A DNA stretch of 64,000 nucleotides from Streptomyces lavendofoliae (lineage in GTDB: Bacteria > Actinomycetota > Actinomycetes > Streptomycetales > Streptomycetaceae). Position numbers and translations under genes: made by a program. The stretch spans positions 52,468 to 116,467 of the forward strand of contig NZ_BMTP01000018.1 of the NCBI RefSeq assembly GCF_014649735.1. The letters are read 5' to 3'. This document shows, piece by piece, positions 60,412-64,000 of the stretch; the first letter of the stretch is position 1, and every line of letters begins with the position of its first letter. The notes under the pieces are model-generated. The model did not search any database and was not told where the DNA came from. It was given only the letters and a program-made list of their open reading frames with translations.

Positions 60412-62374
60412 GGATGGCCTCCTTGAGAGCGGTGGCGAGCTGCTCGGCCTTGAACGGCATACCGTTCACCTGGTTGTAGCTGTGCGCGTCGACCAGATAT
60501 TTCGCCCTGATGAGAGTGGCGAGCTGGCCCAGGTTCATCTCCGGCACGACGACCTTGTCGTACCGCTTGAGCACCACCCCGAGGTTCTTCGGGAGGGGGT
60601 TGAGGTGGCGCAGGTGGGCCTGGCCGATCGACTCGCCGGCCGACCGCAGCCGTCGCACGGCGGCCGTGATCGGCCCGTACGTCGAGCCCCAGCCCAGCAC
60701 CAGGGTGCGGGCGGCGGAGCCCGGGTCGTCGATCTCCAGGTCGGGGACGTCGATGCCGTCGACCTTGGCCTGGCGGGTGCGGACCATGAAGTCGTGGTTG
60801 GCCGGGTCGTAGGAGATGTTGCCCGTGCCGTCCTGCTTCTCGATGCCGCCGATCCGGTGCTCCAGCCCCGGCGTACCGGGCAGGGCCCACGGGCGGGCCA
60901 GCGTCTCCGGGTCGCGTTTGTAGGGCCAGAAGACCTCGGTGCCGTCGTCCAGCGTGTGGTTCGGCCCGGTGGCGAACCGTACGCCCAGGTCGGGCAGCTC
61001 CTCCAGGTCCGGGACGCGCCACGGCTCGGAGCCGTTGGCCAGGTAGCCGTCGGAGAGCAGGAACACCGGGGTGCGGTAGGTCAGCGCGATCCGCGCCGCC
61101 TCCAGCGCCGCGTCGAAGCAGTCCGCCGGGGTCCTCGGCGCCACGATCGGCACCGGGGCCTCGCCGTTGCGCCCGTACATCGCCTGGAGGAGGTCCGCCT
61201 GCTCCGTCTTGGTCGGCAGCCCGGTGGACGGGCCGCCACGCTGGATGTCGACGATCAGCAGCGGCAGCTCCAGCGAGACCGCGAGCCCGATCGTCTCCGA
61301 CTTCAGCGCCACACCGGGGCCCGACGTGGTGGTGACCGCCAGCGACCCGCCGAAGGCCGCGCCCAGCGCCGCGCCGATGCCCGCGATCTCGTCCTCGGCC
61401 TGGAAGGTCCGCACACCGAAGTTCTTGTGCTTGGACAGCTCGTGCAGGATGTCGGACGCCGGGGTGATCGGGTAGGAGCCCAGGTACAGCGGCAGGTCCG
61501 CCTGTCGGCCCGCGGCGACCAGGCCGTAGGCGAGGGCGAGGTTCCCGGAGATGTTCCGGTAGGTGCCGGCGGGGAACGCCTTGGTGGCCGGGGCGACCTC
61601 GTAGGAGACCGCGAAGTCCTCGGTGGTCTCGCCGAAGTTCCACCCGGCGCGGAAGGCCGCCACGTTCGCCTCGGCGATCTCCGGCTTCCTGGCGAACTTC
61701 CGCCGCAGGAATTTCTCCGTGCCCTCGGTCGGACGGTGGTACATCCAGCTCAGCAGCCCGAGCGCGAACATGTTCTTGGAGCGCTCGGCCTCCTTGCGGG
61801 ACAGGCCGAAGTCCTTGAGCGCCTCGATCGTCAGCGTCGTCAGCGGCACCGGATGGACCCGGTAGCCGTCCAGTGAGCCGTCCTCCAGCGGGGACGTCTC
61901 GTAGCCGACCTTCGCCATGGCCCGCTTGGCGAACTCGTCGGTGTTGACGATGATCTCGCCGCCGCGCGGCACGTCCCCGATGTTGGCCTTCAGCGCGGCG
62001 GGGTTCATCGCCACGAGCACGTTGGGCGCGTCACCCGGCGTGAGGATGTCGTGGTCGGCGAAGTGCAGCTGGAAGGACGAGACGCCCGGCAGCGTGCCGG
62101 CGGGCGCCCGGATCTCGGCCGGGAAGTTCGGCAGGGTCGACAGGTCGTTCCCGAACGACGCCGTCTCCGACGTGAAACGGTCACCCGTCAGCTGCATACC
62201 GTCGCCCGAGTCACCCGCGAAACGGATGATCACCCGGTCCAGACGGCGTACTTCCTTTTCCGCACCCTGCTGGCCGGGGCCGCCACGCTGTTCCCCGACG
62301 ACAGCCTCACCGGCCGTCCGGTCCCCACCGGACCCGTCGGACCGATCGGCTGGGCTACTGACCTGGCTGGTCAC
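60404..62374 (-). CDS. korA: 2-oxoacid:acceptor oxidoreductase, fused gamma-alpha subunit
   Basis: The 656-residue protein joins the gamma domain (about residues 45-240, starting VIIRFAGDSGDGMQLTGDRF) to the alpha pyrimidine domain (GSYPITPASDILHELSKH, FQAEDEIAGIGAALGAAFGG in part). This is as in mycobacterial KorA. The start is taken as GTG 62374 with GGGAGG 9 nt upstream. The first 40 residues are low complexity. It acts with KorB in an oxygen-tolerant TCA step. Confidence 0.92.
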
Positions 62375-62661
62375 TGAACTGGACCTCCCTCGAGACAAGG
62401 GGCCTCCCCGCCGTCGGCGGGGGAACGCTCGGGAGACAGCCGGCCCACCGGCCGTCCCAAGGCCCACCCTACGTCCGCAAGGGGCGCCCACCCTGGACCG
62501 CTCATATGATGGACGCCTCTCTGAGACGCCCTTACGCCCTGGATCATCATGCTTCGTCTCCCCCTGTGCCGTTCGGTAACGACGCTCCCGACTCGTCCTT
62601 CGATTCCGGGCCGTGCGGCGGATTCCCCGGCCGGCGCGGCCGGCTCGGCGGGCGCCGCACC
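62375..62661. other. 287-bp gap upstream of korA
   Basis: No gene is supported. A hairpin CCCCGCC/GGCGGGG (62406-62422) lies close to korA. A 42-codon plus-strand ORF from ATG 62549 ends inside the next gene and has no ribosome binding site. Confidence 0.5.
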
Positions 62662-63321
62662 TCAGCCGTTCAGGTAGGTCAGCACCGCGAGCACCCGGCG
62701 GTGGTCCCCGTCGCTCGGCGACAGGCCGAGCTTCAGGAAGATGTTGCTCACGTGCTTCTCCACCGCCCCCTCGCTCACCTTCAGCTGCCGCGCGATCGCC
62801 GAATTGGTCCTGCCTTCCGCCATCAGGCCCAGGACCTCGCGCTCGCGCGGCGTCAGCGCCGCAAGCACGTCCTGCTTACGGCTGCGGCCGAGCAGCTGGG
62901 CCACCACCTCGGGGTCCAGGGCCGTGCCGCCCCGGGCCACCCGGACCACCGCGTCCACGAACTCCCGGACCTCGGCGACCCGGTCCTTCAGCAGGTAGCC
63001 CACGCCCCGGCTGCTGCCCGCCAGCAGCTCGGTGGCGTACCGCTCCTCCACGTACTGCGAGAGCACCAGCACCCCCATGTCCGGGTACTCCGCACGGAGC
63101 CGCACCGCCGCCCGCACGCCCTCGTCGGTGTGGGTCGGCGGCATCCGTACGTCGGCCACCACCACGTCCGGCAGCGCGCCCTCGCCGGCCAGCCCGGCCA
63201 CCGTCGTCACCAGCGCGTCACCGTCCCCGACTCCGGCCACCACGTCATGGCCCCGGTCGGTCAGCAGCCGGGTCAGGCCCTCCCGGAGCAGCACCGAATC
63301 CTCCGCGATGACCACGCGCAC
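62662..63321 (-). CDS. LuxR-type (NarL family) response regulator
   Basis: The 219-residue protein has a receiver domain with the acidic pair in VVIAEDS, phospho-acceptor Asp in VVVADVRMPP, and Lys in YLLKD. A C-terminal LuxR helix-turn-helix follows (LTPREREVLGLMAEGRTNSAIARQL, in part). The start is taken as GTG 63321 because GGAGG lies 5 nt upstream. ATG 63345 would add a near-duplicate VRVV stretch. The sensor kinase gene precedes it by about 310 bp. Confidence 0.9.
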   Translation of the reverse strand: MRVVIAEDSVLLREGLTRLLTDRGHDVVAGVGDGDALVTTVAGLAGEGALPDVVVADVRMPPTHTDEGVRAAVRLRAEYPDMGVLVLSQYVEERYATELLAGSSRGVGYLLKDRVAEVREFVDAVVRVARGGTALDPEVVAQLLGRSRKQDVLAALTPREREVLGLMAEGRTNSAIARQLKVSEGAVEKHVSNIFLKLGLSPSDGDHRRVLAVLTYLNG

Positions 63322-63632
63322 CCTGTCCTCCACCACGACCCGCATCCCCCATGTTCCGATCTCCACCACGCGCGTCCCGCGTCTGTGCCCCAGCATCCCA
63401 GCAGCCGTACGCCGGCGGGCCGGCCTGTGGACAACTGGCCGGCCCGCGGCCACCGGGCCGCGACGGAGAAGGGCGTGCCGACAGAGGTGGAGGTGAGGGG
63501 CACGGAGGTGTCGGACCCGTAGATGACGGACCCGGAGATGACGGACCCGGAGGTGGCCGGGGAGGCGCGCCGGGGCGCCGGTGGGACCCGGCGGGCCCGG
63601 CAACCGGTGGGACCGGCGGGAGGACGGCGGGG
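63322..63632. other. 311-bp gap between kinase and regulator genes, with tandem repeat
   Basis: No gene is supported. The 15-mer GATGACGGACCCGGA is repeated exactly at 63522-63536 and 63537-63551, with a diverged partial copy before it. A gap this long is unusual between a kinase and its regulator in the same direction. Confidence 0.55.
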
Positions 63633-64000
63633 TCAGCCCCGCCAGGGCAGCTCGGCGGTGATCGTCGTCGGACCGCCCACGGGGGAGTGCACGGCGACGA
63701 TGCCGTCCACCGCGTCCAGCCGCTCCGTCAGCCCCGCGAGGCCGCCGCCCTTGGTCACGTCCGCGCCGCCACGACCGTCGTCCGTCACCTGGAGCATCAG
63801 CCTGTCGTCCACTCGCCATACGTCGACCGTCGCATGGTCGGCTCGCGAGTGCTTGGAGACGTTCTGGAGGAGCTCCGAGACGGTGAAGTAGGCGATGCCC
63901 TCGATCGCGGGTATCGGCCGAGACGGCAGGTCCACCTCCACGGTGACGGGGACGGTGCAGCGGGAGGCGACGGAGGACAGGGCGGCGTCGAGTCCTCGGT
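63633..64000 (-). CDS. Sensor histidine kinase, C-terminal ATPase part
   Basis: The frame runs off the right edge, so about 122 C-terminal residues are visible. The HATPase boxes of NarL-type kinases are present: N-box YFTVSELLQNVSKHS, G1 DDGRGGAD and G2 GGGLAGLTERLDAVDG. It should phosphorylate the response regulator downstream. The sensor and dimerisation parts are outside the window. Confidence 0.9.
   Translation of the reverse strand, partial: RGLDAALSSVASRCTVPVTVEVDLPSRPIPAIEGIAYFTVSELLQNVSKHSRADHATVDVWRVDDRLMLQVTDDGRGGADVTKGGGLAGLTERLDAVDGIVAVHSPVGGPTTITAELPWRG

Noticed and set aside
62549..62677. 42-codon plus-strand ORF upstream of korA as a leader or precursor peptide
   Set aside because: It has no ribosome binding site or -10 box at the right distance, ends inside the convergent regulator gene and matches no leader family I know.

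Overview
The window is chromosomal DNA of a high-GC actinomycete, almost certainly a Streptomyces. The evidence is the extreme third-position GC bias, frequent GTG starts, 4-bp translational overlaps, a futalosine-type menaquinone pathway, a 14-gene nuo operon, and gene order close to my memory of the S. coelicolor SCO4490-SCO4590 core region. Both edges cut genes: a UbiD-like decarboxylase at the left and a sensor histidine kinase at the right. I saw no rRNA, tRNA, CRISPR array, insertion sequence or prophage.

Layout. 1-4.4 kb: menaquinone cluster mqnL (partial), an unknown coupled gene, mqnP, mqnM, an Lrp/AsnC regulator and mqnE. 4.6-8.5 kb: GNAT enzyme, DUF4229 protein, a Cys-rich leader peptide and hairpin ahead of a DAACS symporter, and a secreted subtilase. 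8.7-12.3 kb: TetR regulator, MaoC-like hydratase and acyl-CoA ligase. 12.5-15.2 kb: small enzymes, DUF1992 protein and a cold-shock gene with an attenuator-like 5' leader. 15.4-24.5 kb: mqnA, a lipoprotein esterase, mqnC, a degenerate amidohydrolase-like gene, menG, a zinc-ribbon membrane protein, a GNAT enzyme and a menJ-like reductase. 24.5-28.6 kb: GlxA-type regulator, imine-reductase-like enzyme, BenE transporter and NlpC/P60 hydrolase. 29.3-45.3 kb: nuoA-N (complex I) behind a Rex-type operator. 45.4-52 kb: AraC regulator with a TTA codon, secreted intradiol dioxygenase, fumarylacetoacetase, a CocE-like protein lacking the expected Ser, and a polyprenyl diphosphate synthase. 52-64 kb: LolA-like secreted protein, M28 peptidase, VOC and CGNR divergent pair, SRPBCC protein, RarD permease, QorB-like oxidoreductase and HxlR pair, korAB, and a LuxR-type two-component pair.

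How the genes fit together. Most menaquinone steps are here: chorismate to the naphthoate nucleus (MqnA, MqnE, MqnC), prenylation and decarboxylation (MqnP, MqnL, MqnM), methylation (MenG), side-chain synthesis (polyprenyl synthase) and side-chain reduction (MenJ-like). They surround complex I, the enzyme that reduces the quinone. MqnB, MqnD and the aminofutalosine deaminase are not in the window.

The strongest leads beyond routine annotation are: (i) the poly-Cys leader peptide plus hairpin before the DAACS transporter, suggesting a cysteine-controlled cystine importer; (ii) an intrinsic-terminator-like element in the csp 5' leader; (iii) a 21-bp palindromic divergent promoter that seems to start two leaderless genes; and (iv) about ten genes whose -10 box lies 6-7 nt before the start codon.
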